A stretch of 33,979 nt of DNA from an uncultured Archangium sp. (GTDB lineage: Bacteria; Myxococcota; Myxococcia; Myxococcales; Myxococcaceae). The stretch is from assembly GCA_903905455.1 (NCBI GenBank), contig CAIVGN010000119.1:1-33979 (forward strand). Direction: 5' to 3'. The position numbers and the translations under genes are program-made. The notes under the pieces are model-generated. The model had not been told where the DNA came from. It ran no database searches and was given only the letters and a program-made list of their open reading frames with translations. How positions within the stretch are numbered: position 1 is the stretch's first letter; each line of letters opens with the position of its first letter. Below, piece after piece: positions 1 through 7,497 of this stretch.

Positions 1-1681
1 GCGCGCCGCCAGTGCCTTCGAGCGAGGTCTCGATCTCCGGGAGCTCCTCGAGGTCCTGGCTGCGCTCGGCGTCTTCGAGGAAGTCGCCCACCTTGTCGTC
101 GCGCCGGGTGGACGACGAGAAGAAGCGGAACCGCGTGGGCTCGCCGACGACCAGCCCGAACTCCTGAGGGGGCACGTCGGCCTGGGTGCCCTCTTCCATG
201 CCGAAGGGCGCGACGCACAGCGCCTTCACCGGGGGCGTGAAGCCGGGCACGGCGGGCATCGAAGACTCGACGCCCACGTAATACGAGCGCGCGGTGCCGC
301 CGCGAATGCGCAGCCCGTGGCCCGCCTTGACCCAGCCGTAATACGCAGCGCCGCGGGCCACGGCGAGGTCGAGATCCGCACCCGCGAGGTCGCGGGCCGC
401 CGGGGCGCCGTCGGTGGTGAGCCAGCCATTCAAGGTGTCCATCACGCGGGACCGCAGCGCGGTGGCCTTGAAGACACCGCCGTTGAAGAGCACCGCCGTG
501 GGGCGCGCGAAGCCGGTCTTCAGCGAGAGCGACGTGGCCTGGCGGGTGAGGAAGGCGCCGAGGTGCCGGGTGATGGCCGCGTCTTGCGCGTAGGGCAGGC
601 CGACCTGGGCCAGGCCCGAGCGTCGCGGCACCACCGGCGCCTCGCCGATGTTCGTCTTCGGGAAGAAGCCCTCGGTGAGCACCCGGTCGAGCTCTTCGCG
701 CAGCAGCTCGGTCTTGATCGAACCACCGATGAGCGACGAGCCACGCCCGGCGACGCTCAGGGGCGCCTTCTCTGGCTGCGGGTTCTCGTAGAGGTGTTCC
801 TTGGCCACGCGGCACGCCGAGGTGAGCGCCGAGAGCTGCCAGGCGTCGAGGTTCTTGCCCGCGGCCTTGAGCTTCTCGTTGAGCGTGTAGGCCAGCGCGA
901 GGTCCATGTTGTCGCCGCCCAGGAGGATGTGATCTCCCACGGCGAGGCGCTCGAGCTGCAGGTCTCCGTCGGCCTCGCTCACGCCGATCAACGAGAAGTC
1001 GCTGGTGCCGCCGCCCACGTCGACCACCAACAGCACGTCGCCGGGCCTGAGCTGCTTGCGCCAGCCCTCGCCCATGGCCTCGAGCCACGCGTAGAGCGCG
1101 GCCTGGGGCTCTTCGAGCAAGGTCACCCGGGGCAGGCCGGCCTGCTTGGCGGCCTCGAGGGTCAGGTCGCGGGCGGCCGCGTCGAACGAGGCGGGCACGG
1201 TGACCACCACCTCCTGCTGGTCGAGCGGGGCGCCTTCCCCGAGCTCCTGGTTCCACGCGAAGCGGAGGTGCTCGAGGTACTTGGCGCTGGCCTCGACGGG
1301 GGAGATCTTCGTCACCTCCGGGGGCGCGCCCCAGGGGAGGATCGCCGACCGGCGATCGACGGTGGGGTGACACAGCCACGACTTGGCCGACGACACCAGC
1401 CGCGTGGGCACCTTGCCGCCGTGCGTGCGCGCGAACTCGCCGACCACCAGGCCCAGCGTCTTGTTCCACGGCAACCCCAGCGAGCCAGGCGGGAACTCGG
1501 CTGCGGCGGCGAGGTAGAGGAACGAGGGGAGCAGCTGCTTCGACTCCACCGTGCCCGGCGCGGTCAGCTGCGGCACGGGCAACACGGCCTGGCCGGCGCC
1601 GCGACCCGCGGTCGCCTCCATCGACTGGAACGACAGGGCGCTGTGCGTGGTGCCGAGATCGATGCCGATGGCGTACTTCAC
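1..1681 (-). CDS. Hsp70 family (DnaK-like) protein, 3' end outside window
   Basis: Hsp70-type ATPase, probably a DnaK-like chaperone of the cytoplasm. The N-terminus reads VKYAIGIDLGTTHSAL, the phosphate-1 motif of the actin/Hsp70 fold, and a second phosphate motif VVDVGGGTSDFSL follows in mid-domain. The GTG start at 1681 overlaps the stop of the upstream DUF2760 gene as GTGA, which indicates translational coupling. About 560 codons are present and the gene runs off the left edge, so its C-terminus is not visible. It differs from canonical DnaK: the sequence is diverged, and grpE and dnaJ are not adjacent. Pairing of a divergent Hsp70 with a DUF2760 protein is known in myxobacteria, and the partner may be a dedicated client or cofactor (inference). 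Family assignment is secure; the specific function is unknown. Confidence 0.9.
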   Translation of the reverse strand, partial: MKYAIGIDLGTTHSALSFQSMEATAGRGAGQAVLPVPQLTAPGTVESKQLLPSFLYLAAAAEFPPGSLGLPWNKTLGLVVGEFARTHGGKVPTRLVSSAKSWLCHPTVDRRSAILPWGAPPEVTKISPVEASAKYLEHLRFAWNQELGEGAPLDQQEVVVTVPASFDAAARDLTLEAAKQAGLPRVTLLEEPQAALYAWLEAMGEGWRKQLRPGDVLLVVDVGGGTSDFSLIGVSEADGDLQLERLAVGDHILLGGDNMDLALAYTLNEKLKAAGKNLDAWQLSALTSACRVAKEHLYENPQPEKAPLSVAGRGSSLIGGSIKTELLREELDRVLTEGFFPKTNIGEAPVVPRRSGLAQVGLPYAQDAAITRHLGAFLTRQATSLSLKTGFARPTAVLFNGGVFKATALRSRVMDTLNGWLTTDGAPAARDLAGADLDLAVARGAAYYGWVKAGHGLRIRGGTARSYYVGVESSMPAVPGFTPPVKALCVAPFGMEEGTQADVPPQEFGLVVGEPTRFRFFSSSTRRDDKVGDFLEDAERSQDLEELPEIETSLEGTGGA

Positions 1682-2196
1682 GGGAGCTCCACCTCGGCCG
1701 GGGCCAGCACCTTCACGTCGACGGTGGTGGGCACGTCGGGCAGCGAGATCTTCGTGACCACCCAGCCGTGGTGCTTGAGGCTGCCCTTCCACGGCCCCGC
1801 GCCCGCGACGTTGCCGGTGAGGCGGAAGCGGTTGGCGTCGAAGCCCTGGGGGATCTCCATGGCCGCGCCTTCGCTCTCCTTCACCACCGGGACGATGGGC
1901 ACGTACTGCGCGAGCACCTTCTTGCAGCCCTCGTGCACCAGGCGCGCGGCCCCCCCGACGTCGGCGTCAGCGAAGCCGCTGATGTCTTCCTGGAGGAAGT
2001 CGAGCAGCCGGCCCTCGCGCTGCAACAGGCCGAGCAGGAACAGGGCCGCGGCGTGCTGCTGCTCAGGCGTGGGTGCCGGTGCCGGCGGGGGCAGGGCGGG
2101 CTTGACCGGTTCCGGGGTCGGCAACGCGGGCTGGCTGGGCAGCGCTCCGCCAAAGAGGAACGACAGCGCCAGTTTCAGTCGGGAAAAAAACGACAT
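1678..2196 (-). CDS. DUF2760 domain-containing protein
   Basis: A 172-residue protein of the DUF2760 family, function unknown. It begins MSFFSRLKLALSFLFGG, an amphipathic or hydrophobic N-terminus that could associate with the membrane. A Pro/Ala-rich linker follows (about residues 20-45), then the conserved domain. Its ATG at 2196 is the first start after the divergent intergenic region. Its stop overlaps the GTG of the Hsp70 gene by four bases, so the two are almost certainly one operon with DUF2760 first. The coupling suggests a functional link with the Hsp70 homologue, perhaps as cofactor or client, but no catalytic motif is visible. Confidence 0.8.
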   Translation of the reverse strand: MSFFSRLKLALSFLFGGALPSQPALPTPEPVKPALPPPAPAPTPEQQHAAALFLLGLLQREGRLLDFLQEDISGFADADVGGAARLVHEGCKKVLAQYVPIVPVVKESEGAAMEIPQGFDANRFRLTGNVAGAGPWKGSLKHHGWVVTKISLPDVPTTVDVKVLAPAEVELP

Positions 2197-2266
2197 GCCC
2201 TGTCCGTAAGCGAATTTCCCCCGGGTGCCAATGGTTCAGACAATGCACTATGTCCTCGTGTCCCCC

Positions 2267-2848
2267 ATGACCCGAACCCTCGTTGCCCTCTGCCTGTGGT
2301 CGCTGCCGGTGCTGGCCGCCGAGGTGTACGTCAACGGCGTCAACGTCGAGGGGCTGACCAACCACACCTTCGAGAAGGTCACCGTGCGCATCGACGAGAA
2401 GGGCAACGTGCAGATCGACGCGCCCGGCTACTCGGTGAAGAAGGTCACCATCGGCGGGGACAAGGCGAAGGAGCCCGAGGGCGTCATCACCCAGAAGTAC
2501 TTCCTCGTCACCGAGCAGAGCCCCCCGGGCGCCACGGAGTACGAGATCGACGTCTTCTTGAACGGCAAGTTCCTGCGCACGGTCAAGAGCGGCGACGAGC
2601 AGCTGGTCAACGACATCAGCAAGCAGCTCAAGCCCGGCAAGAACCAGGTGATCGTCCAGGCCAAGAAGCGCTACGCCGACCCCATGGTGCCCAGGAGCTC
2701 GTCTCGCAACCACGTCTTCCGGGTGATCATCGGCGAAGGCACCACCACCCAGGACCAGGTGACCATCGAGAAGCAGCTGGTCACCTTCACCCGCACCGCC
2801 GCCGACACCAACGACACCACGCAGGAATTCAGCTTCACCACGCGCTGA
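2267..2848 (+). CDS. secreted protein of unknown function
   Basis: I chose the ATG at 2267, giving MTRTLVALCLWSLPVLAAEV, a clean Sec signal peptide with cleavage after LAA. An in-frame ATG at 2225 would put fourteen residues in front of the signal and is less likely. The mature protein is about 175 residues, rich in beta-strand-like segments (VYVNGVNVEGLTNHTFEKV, VRIDEKGNVQIDAPGYSVKKV). It resembles small periplasmic PEGA-like or surface-domain proteins, but I cannot assign a family. It ends nine bases before the next gene and is likely first in a five-gene run ending with the PfkB kinase. It shares a short (about 70 bp) divergent intergenic region with DUF2760. Confidence 0.75.
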   Translation: MTRTLVALCLWSLPVLAAEVYVNGVNVEGLTNHTFEKVTVRIDEKGNVQIDAPGYSVKKVTIGGDKAKEPEGVITQKYFLVTEQSPPGATEYEIDVFLNGKFLRTVKSGDEQLVNDISKQLKPGKNQVIVQAKKRYADPMVPRSSSRNHVFRVIIGEGTTTQDQVTIEKQLVTFTRTAADTNDTTQEFSFTTR

Positions 2849-2857
2849 TGGGAACGC

Positions 2858-4069
2858 ATGTACTCCATTGATGAGCGGCTCCGCGGCTTGCCCGCGGTGA
2901 AGGACCAGGTCGTGCAGCTGTACCAGTCGCTGAACGCGCCGCACCTGGCGATCCCCGGGCGCAAGGCGGGGCCGGCGACGGCCTTCGTGCTCGGCCTGCG
3001 CGGGCCCTCGGGCTTCGCGGTCTTCGTGTACCTCTACCTGCAGCAGAGCGGCGAGAGCGCGGTCTACGTGCCCTCCAACGGCACCGTGCCCGCGGAGCAG
3101 TTCCAGGGCGAAGAGCTCGAGGCCCTGGGCTTCGTGGAGTCCATGGGCTTCATGATGGACAACTTGAACTTCCGCGGCCGCCCGCCCGACGAGCAGGACG
3201 CCATCATCCGCACCATGCCGGTCTTCATGCGCGACCCGCCGCCCCCCGCGCCCACGGGCTCTCCGCTCAACGGCAACAGCGCGGGCAAGCCCAGCACCGG
3301 CGCGCACGCGGGCGTGGTGCAGCTGGGCAAGCTCTTCTCGGCCTTCTGCCTCTCGTTGCTGGTCGCCGGCTGTGCCCACGTCAGCGAGAAGGACCTCGAG
3401 CAGTCGCGGCTGCACTACGAGCTGGCCGTCGACAACCTGGTCAAGTCGCCGCAGGTGGCGATGCAGGAGACCGACGAGTCGCTCACCTACGATCCCAACA
3501 ACGCCGACGCCTGGCACGTGAAGGCGCTGGTGCTGCACCACAGCTTCGGGCGGCTGGAGGAGGCCCACGTCGCGTACATGAAGGCGCTCGAGCTCAAGAA
3601 GCCCTTCTCCGAGGCGCGCACCAACCTCGGCAACCTGTACATGGACCAGAAGCGCTACGACGACGCCATCGCCTCGTACCAGCTGGCGCTCAACGACGTG
3701 CTCTACCCCACGCCCTTCATCCCGCAGGGGAACATGGGCTGGGCGTACTTCAAGAAGGGCGACACCCGGCAGGCCATCGACTTCCTCTCGTCGTCGGTGC
3801 GCGTCAACCCGCGCTACTGCCTGGGCTACCTCCAGTTGGGCCAGGTGTACGAGGCCCTGAGCAACGTGGGCGAATCGTGCAAGTACTTCTCGCGCTTCCG
3901 TGAGCACTGCCCCGACCGCCCCGACGCCTGGCAGCGCGACGGCATCTGCCTCGCCAACGTGGGCAACAAGGAAGGCGCCGGCAAGGCCTTCGACACCTGC
4001 GTGCTCAAGGCCGGCACCGACGACCAGCGCGACCTGTGCAAGCAGCTCAAGGAGCAGCTGCTGAAATGA
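2858..4069 (+). CDS. tgl: N-terminal soluble domain fused to Tgl-like TPR pilotin lipoprotein
   Basis: The C-terminal half (from about residue 155) is a TPR lipoprotein of the Tgl/PilF type. In Myxococcus, Tgl is the outer-membrane pilotin needed for PilQ secretin assembly and type IV pilus (S-) motility. A lipoprotein signal, LFSAFCLSLLVAGC, with lipobox Cys172, is followed by several TPR units (about 205-385). The odd point is that this signal is internal: residues 1-150 form a separate soluble domain (MYSIDERLRGLPAVKDQVVQ onward) ending in a Pro-rich stretch, in the same open frame and with no stop between. Either this is a true fusion, or Tgl is made from an internal start such as the tandem GTGs at 3314/3317, which lack a good ribosome site. 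The stop overlaps the next gene as ATGA. Tgl assignment is by TPR pattern and lipobox; the symbol applies only to the C-terminal part. Confidence 0.75.
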   Translation: MYSIDERLRGLPAVKDQVVQLYQSLNAPHLAIPGRKAGPATAFVLGLRGPSGFAVFVYLYLQQSGESAVYVPSNGTVPAEQFQGEELEALGFVESMGFMMDNLNFRGRPPDEQDAIIRTMPVFMRDPPPPAPTGSPLNGNSAGKPSTGAHAGVVQLGKLFSAFCLSLLVAGCAHVSEKDLEQSRLHYELAVDNLVKSPQVAMQETDESLTYDPNNADAWHVKALVLHHSFGRLEEAHVAYMKALELKKPFSEARTNLGNLYMDQKRYDDAIASYQLALNDVLYPTPFIPQGNMGWAYFKKGDTRQAIDFLSSSVRVNPRYCLGYLQLGQVYEALSNVGESCKYFSRFREHCPDRPDAWQRDGICLANVGNKEGAGKAFDTCVLKAGTDDQRDLCKQLKEQLLK

Positions 4070-4482
4070 GTGCGCCGCGGTCGCCCGACTACCTCGACTT
4101 CGGGCGATACCTGCAGCTGCAACGCGAGCTGCGGGGCCTGTCCGTGGACGACGTGGCAAGGCAGACGAAGATCTCCCCCACCCTGGTGAGCGCGCTCGAG
4201 TCCGGGCAGGCCGAGCGGTTCCCCGAGCGGGTGTTCGTCCTCAACTACGTGCGCAGCTACGCGCAGGCCGTGGGGCTGCAGCCCGACGAGGTGGTCTCCC
4301 GCTTTCACGAGATCCCCGAGGCCCCCCGGGCCGAACACTTCGACCCCGCGGAGCTCGAGGTGGTGCGCCGTGAGCGCGCCGGCACCGTGCTCTGGGCGAC
4401 CATCGCCGGGGTGGTGATCACCGTGGCCGCGGTGGGCTTCAACGCCATGTACGACGTCGCGCTCCGCTACACCCACCGGTAA
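4066..4482 (+). CDS. membrane-anchored helix-turn-helix protein (RodZ/HTH_25-like)
   Basis: A 138-residue protein starting MSAPRSPDYLDFGRYLQLQR. Residues about 10-75 form a Cro/C1-type HTH of the RodZ N-terminal kind (LRGLSVDDVARQTKISPTLV, then VFVLNYVRSYAQAVGL). One transmembrane helix follows near residues 106-128 (VLWATIAGVVITVAAVGF) and a short tail of about ten residues. RodZ binds MreB through this domain. The periplasmic part here is almost absent, so this is a minimal RodZ-like or membrane HTH protein rather than full RodZ. The ATG at 4066 overlaps the stop of the TPR gene, implying coupling. Location directly behind the tgl-like gene may point to a cell-pole or envelope role (inference). 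Confidence 0.75.
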   Translation: MSAPRSPDYLDFGRYLQLQRELRGLSVDDVARQTKISPTLVSALESGQAERFPERVFVLNYVRSYAQAVGLQPDEVVSRFHEIPEAPRAEHFDPAELEVVRRERAGTVLWATIAGVVITVAAVGFNAMYDVALRYTHR

Positions 4483-4489
4483 CGCAGGC

Positions 4490-5224
4490 GTGGAACGGTT
4501 CGCGGACGAGGCGTTGGTGCTGGGCACGGTCGACTTCGGCGACGCCGATCGCATCGTGACGCTCTTCACCCGGGGCCATGGCCGGCTCTCGGCCTTCGCT
4601 GCCGGGGCGCGCAAGTCGAAGAAGCGCTTCGCCGGCGCGCTCGAGGCGGGCACGCACCTCACCGCCCGGCTGGTCACCACCCACGGAGACACCTGCCGCC
4701 TCGACGGCGTCGACGTCATCCGCTCGTTCCACCACGTACGCGATGATCTCGCCCACATCGCCCGCGCGCTCTATTGCCTCGAGCTGTGCCGCGAGCTGTC
4801 CCGCGACAACCAGCCCAACGACGCGCTCTTCGACGCGCTGGTGCACTACCTGGGGCTGCTCGACGACAAGAAGGCCGGGCCCACCTCGCTCATCAAGTTC
4901 GAGCTCGATGCGCTGCAGTACACCGGCTTCATGCCGCACTTCTCGCCCTGCGCGCTGTGTGGCCAGCCCACCGGCGATCGCCCGCGCTTCGACCCCGAGC
5001 ACGGCGGCGTGGTGTGCGCGGCCTGTGCCCCCCGCGTGCCCCGTGGCGTGGCGGCGCGGCCCGAGGTGGTCGACGCCCTGGCAAGGCTCCAGGCGGGCGA
5101 ACGCAAGCCGCTGCCGCCCGAGCTCCGCGCGCGCAGCCGCGAGCTGCTCAACCTCTTCATCGCCCATCACCTGGGGCGGAAGCTCAAGTCGGTCGAATTC
5201 ATGGAACAAGTGGGGACGGACTGA
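4490..5224 (+). CDS. recO: DNA repair protein RecO
   Basis: RecO mediates RecFOR loading of RecA onto SSB-coated single-stranded DNA and anneals complementary strands. The 244-residue length is normal. The N-terminal OB fold reads VLGTVDFGDADRIVTLFT, followed by GRLSAFAAGARKSKKRF, the typical RecO start. The helical C-terminal domain carries a four-Cys zinc site, CALC at 154-157 and CAAC at 176-179. The start is a GTG at 4490, seven bases after the preceding stop. The ending TGATG overlaps the kinase start, so the gene is in a tight run with its neighbours. Identification is firm. Confidence 0.95.
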   Translation: MERFADEALVLGTVDFGDADRIVTLFTRGHGRLSAFAAGARKSKKRFAGALEAGTHLTARLVTTHGDTCRLDGVDVIRSFHHVRDDLAHIARALYCLELCRELSRDNQPNDALFDALVHYLGLLDDKKAGPTSLIKFELDALQYTGFMPHFSPCALCGQPTGDRPRFDPEHGGVVCAACAPRVPRGVAARPEVVDALARLQAGERKPLPPELRARSRELLNLFIAHHLGRKLKSVEFMEQVGTD

Positions 5225-6183
5225 TGATGGACGTCGTGTCGCTGGGCGAGGCGCTGGTCGATTTCCTTCCCAACCGCAGGGGCCAGCTGGTGCGGGAGGT
5301 CACGCAGTGGACCCCGTGTCTCGGCGGCGCCCCGGCCAACGTCGCGGTGGGCGTCTGTCGGCTGGGCGCGAAGTCGGGCCTGGTGGGCGTCACCGGTGAA
5401 GACGAGTTCGGCCACTTCTTGAAGCAGGGCCTGAAGAAGGAAGGCGTCGACGTGCGCCACCTGCGCCAGACGGCCGAGGGCAAGACGGGCCTGGGCTTCG
5501 TCTCCCTCACGAAGTCCGGTGAGCGCAGCTTCACCTTCTACCGGACGCGCGCCGCCGAGACGTTCCTCGACCGGCGCGACACGAGCGGCGCCCGCAAGTA
5601 CCTGCGCGCCACCAAGGTGCTCCATGTGGGCACCAACTCGCTCATTCACGCCGCCGCCCGGGCCGCCGTCAGCGACGCGGTGAAGGACGCCTTCGAGGCC
5701 GGGCAGATCACCTCCACCGATCCCAACCTGCGGCTCCACCTGTGGAAGGACCCCGCGGTGCTGCGCCGGCTGCTGGGCGTGCTCTTCAAGCGCTGCGCAG
5801 TGGTGAAGCTCTCGGACGAGGAGATCGAGTTCGTCACCGGCACCCGCGACGTCGAGACCGCGCTGCGCTGGCTCGAGGACAAGGGGGTGGTGGTGGGCCT
5901 GGTGACCCTGGGCGCGAAGGGCGCGGCCCTGCGCTTCGGCGGCGAGACCCGCTACGTGCAGGCGCGCAAGGTGAAGGTCATCGACACCACCGGCGCCGGC
6001 GACGGCTTCACCGCGGGCTTCCTCTACGGCGTCACCCAGCTCTACGGCACGCGGGCGGCGCTGGAGTCAGCGGACATCGACGCCCTCGAGGGCCACGCGC
6101 GCTTCGGCTGCCTGGTGGGCTCGCACGTGGTGACGAAGCTCGGCGCGGTGGCCGGCCTGCCGACGCGCAAGCAGCTCGGCTAG
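5224..6183 (+). CDS. PfkB-family carbohydrate kinase (fructokinase-like)
   Basis: A ribokinase/PfkB-family sugar kinase of 319 residues, phosphorylating a sugar or nucleoside hydroxyl with ATP in the cytoplasm. The N-terminal signature is GGAPANVAVGVCRLGAKSG and the C-terminal one DTTGAGDGFTAGF (near residue 255), containing the catalytic base Asp of GAGD and the anion hole. The first sixteen residues, MMDVVSLGEALVDFLP, resemble fructokinases, but substrate cannot be read reliably. The ATG at 5224 overlaps the recO stop (TGATG); a second ATG at 5227 is equally possible. The stop codon shares bases with the stop of the convergent barrel gene: the palindrome CTAG at 6180-6183 ends both. Confidence 0.9.
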   Translation: MMDVVSLGEALVDFLPNRRGQLVREVTQWTPCLGGAPANVAVGVCRLGAKSGLVGVTGEDEFGHFLKQGLKKEGVDVRHLRQTAEGKTGLGFVSLTKSGERSFTFYRTRAAETFLDRRDTSGARKYLRATKVLHVGTNSLIHAAARAAVSDAVKDAFEAGQITSTDPNLRLHLWKDPAVLRRLLGVLFKRCAVVKLSDEEIEFVTGTRDVETALRWLEDKGVVVGLVTLGAKGAALRFGGETRYVQARKVKVIDTTGAGDGFTAGFLYGVTQLYGTRAALESADIDALEGHARFGCLVGSHVVTKLGAVAGLPTRKQLG

Positions 6184-7451
6184 AAGTTGAAGGTCGCCGT
6201 GACCTGGATGCGGAACACGTACTGCTGCTCGATGCGGAAGCGGCGGCCCACGCGATCGGCCCGGAAGTCGTAGTTCGGGTTGATCTCCTCGGGGTGCGAG
6301 GTCACGTCCACCACGCCGTTGCCCGTGAGGTCCTTGCCGATGTTCTCGTTCGTGAGGAAGTGCTCGGTGTTGTAGGCGAACGAGGTGTACGCGCGCAGCT
6401 TGATGAAGTCCGCGGCCTGGCCCACGAAGCCGAACTGTGCGCCCACCTGCCCGTAGTCCGACGAGTAGAGGAGCTTGCCGAAGAGGTCGGACATCTCGTT
6501 GTAGTAGCGCCCCTCGGACACGTAGTTGAACCAGCCGCGGAAATCGAAGGCCACCCGCTGGTGCCGATCTTCTCGCTCGAAGACGGTGATCTCCGCGCCG
6601 AACACGGTGCCGCCGGTGTGCGCGGGCTTGATGCCGGTGTCGTCTCGCGTCCAGTTGGCGCCGCAGTTCCCGGGGTAGCTCAGGCGGCCACCCGAGGCGT
6701 CGTCGCAGTTCGAATAGAAGCCCGGCGCGCGCCACGGCAGCGTGTAGCTCAGCTGGAAGTAGGGCTCGACGTACTGGTTGATGCGCTTCGAGACCGCGGT
6801 GGTGAAGGTGTACTTGTGCACCTTCTCGCCGACGGCGCCGCGGTTGGAGTTGCTGGTGTAGACCGAGGGGTTCAAGACCGCCGCGGTCGGCGCCGTGTAG
6901 TCGAAGCGCAGGGTCCAGGTGGGCTTGCTGGGGTCCTTCTTCTGCACGAAGGGGTTCCAGGCGATGCCGAAGGTGAAGTCGCCCAGGCCGCTTCGGGAGC
7001 TGCTGTTGGGGACCTGGAAGAGCTGGTTGCTGCTGGTGCCGGCGATGGCCACGGCGGGGTCGCAGCCGTTCCCCGCGGCGTCGGCGGGGCAGTTGCGGTT
7101 GATGGTGCTGTTCGTCTCGTCCGTGCCGCCGGCGAAGAACCACTTTCGGTCCTGGGCGAAGATGATGGGCACGCCGACGTGGATCTCGAGGTCCTTGTAG
7201 ATGCCCAGGCTGACGTCGATGCCCATCTTCGACTCGTACTTCTGGTACCGCAGCTCGGTCACGTCCTGCAGACCGCCGTTCTGGTACCACTCACGCGTGA
7301 TCGTCCCGCGGTCCGCGGTGTGCTCGAACGTGAAGTCGAGGAACATGCCGAACGGGTCCTTCTCCTCGAAGGACGACGCGACGCGGGTCAGCTCTGCCCC
7401 GAAGGCGGTCATGCTGAGGAGGGCGGCAGTGAGAAAGCCGAGTCGCTTCAT
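6180..7451 (-). CDS. outer-membrane beta-barrel protein
   Basis: A 423-residue exported protein. The start MKRLGFLTAALLSMTAFGAE at 7451 is a typical signal peptide; longer in-frame starts up to 7505 would bury it. The mature part has alternating strands, aromatic girdles, Asn/Gly-rich turns and a terminal Phe (RIQVTATFNF), the usual signature of a barrel recognised by BamA. No close transporter family is recognised. It could be a transporter- or porin-like protein of the type common in myxobacteria. It follows the M23 peptidase gene on the same strand with a 46-base gap, so the two may be co-transcribed. Confidence 0.8.
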   Translation of the reverse strand: MKRLGFLTAALLSMTAFGAELTRVASSFEEKDPFGMFLDFTFEHTADRGTITREWYQNGGLQDVTELRYQKYESKMGIDVSLGIYKDLEIHVGVPIIFAQDRKWFFAGGTDETNSTINRNCPADAAGNGCDPAVAIAGTSSNQLFQVPNSSSRSGLGDFTFGIAWNPFVQKKDPSKPTWTLRFDYTAPTAAVLNPSVYTSNSNRGAVGEKVHKYTFTTAVSKRINQYVEPYFQLSYTLPWRAPGFYSNCDDASGGRLSYPGNCGANWTRDDTGIKPAHTGGTVFGAEITVFEREDRHQRVAFDFRGWFNYVSEGRYYNEMSDLFGKLLYSSDYGQVGAQFGFVGQAADFIKLRAYTSFAYNTEHFLTNENIGKDLTGNGVVDVTSHPEEINPNYDFRADRVGRRFRIEQQYVFRIQVTATFNF

Positions 7452-7497
7452 GGGGTTTCGAAGGTAGGTCGAAGGGGCACGCAACGCCAGTTCCGAC

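Noticed and set aside
317-2209. Long plus-strand open frame (630 codons) opposite Hsp70 and DUF2760
   Set aside because: It is the antisense shadow of two clear genes in GC-rich DNA; its translation is Arg/Gly/Ala-rich without domains.
2197-2266. Sigma-54 promoter (TGGCAC) between DUF2760 and the secreted-protein gene
   Set aside because: The TGGCAC on the minus strand lacks the TTGC element at the required spacing.
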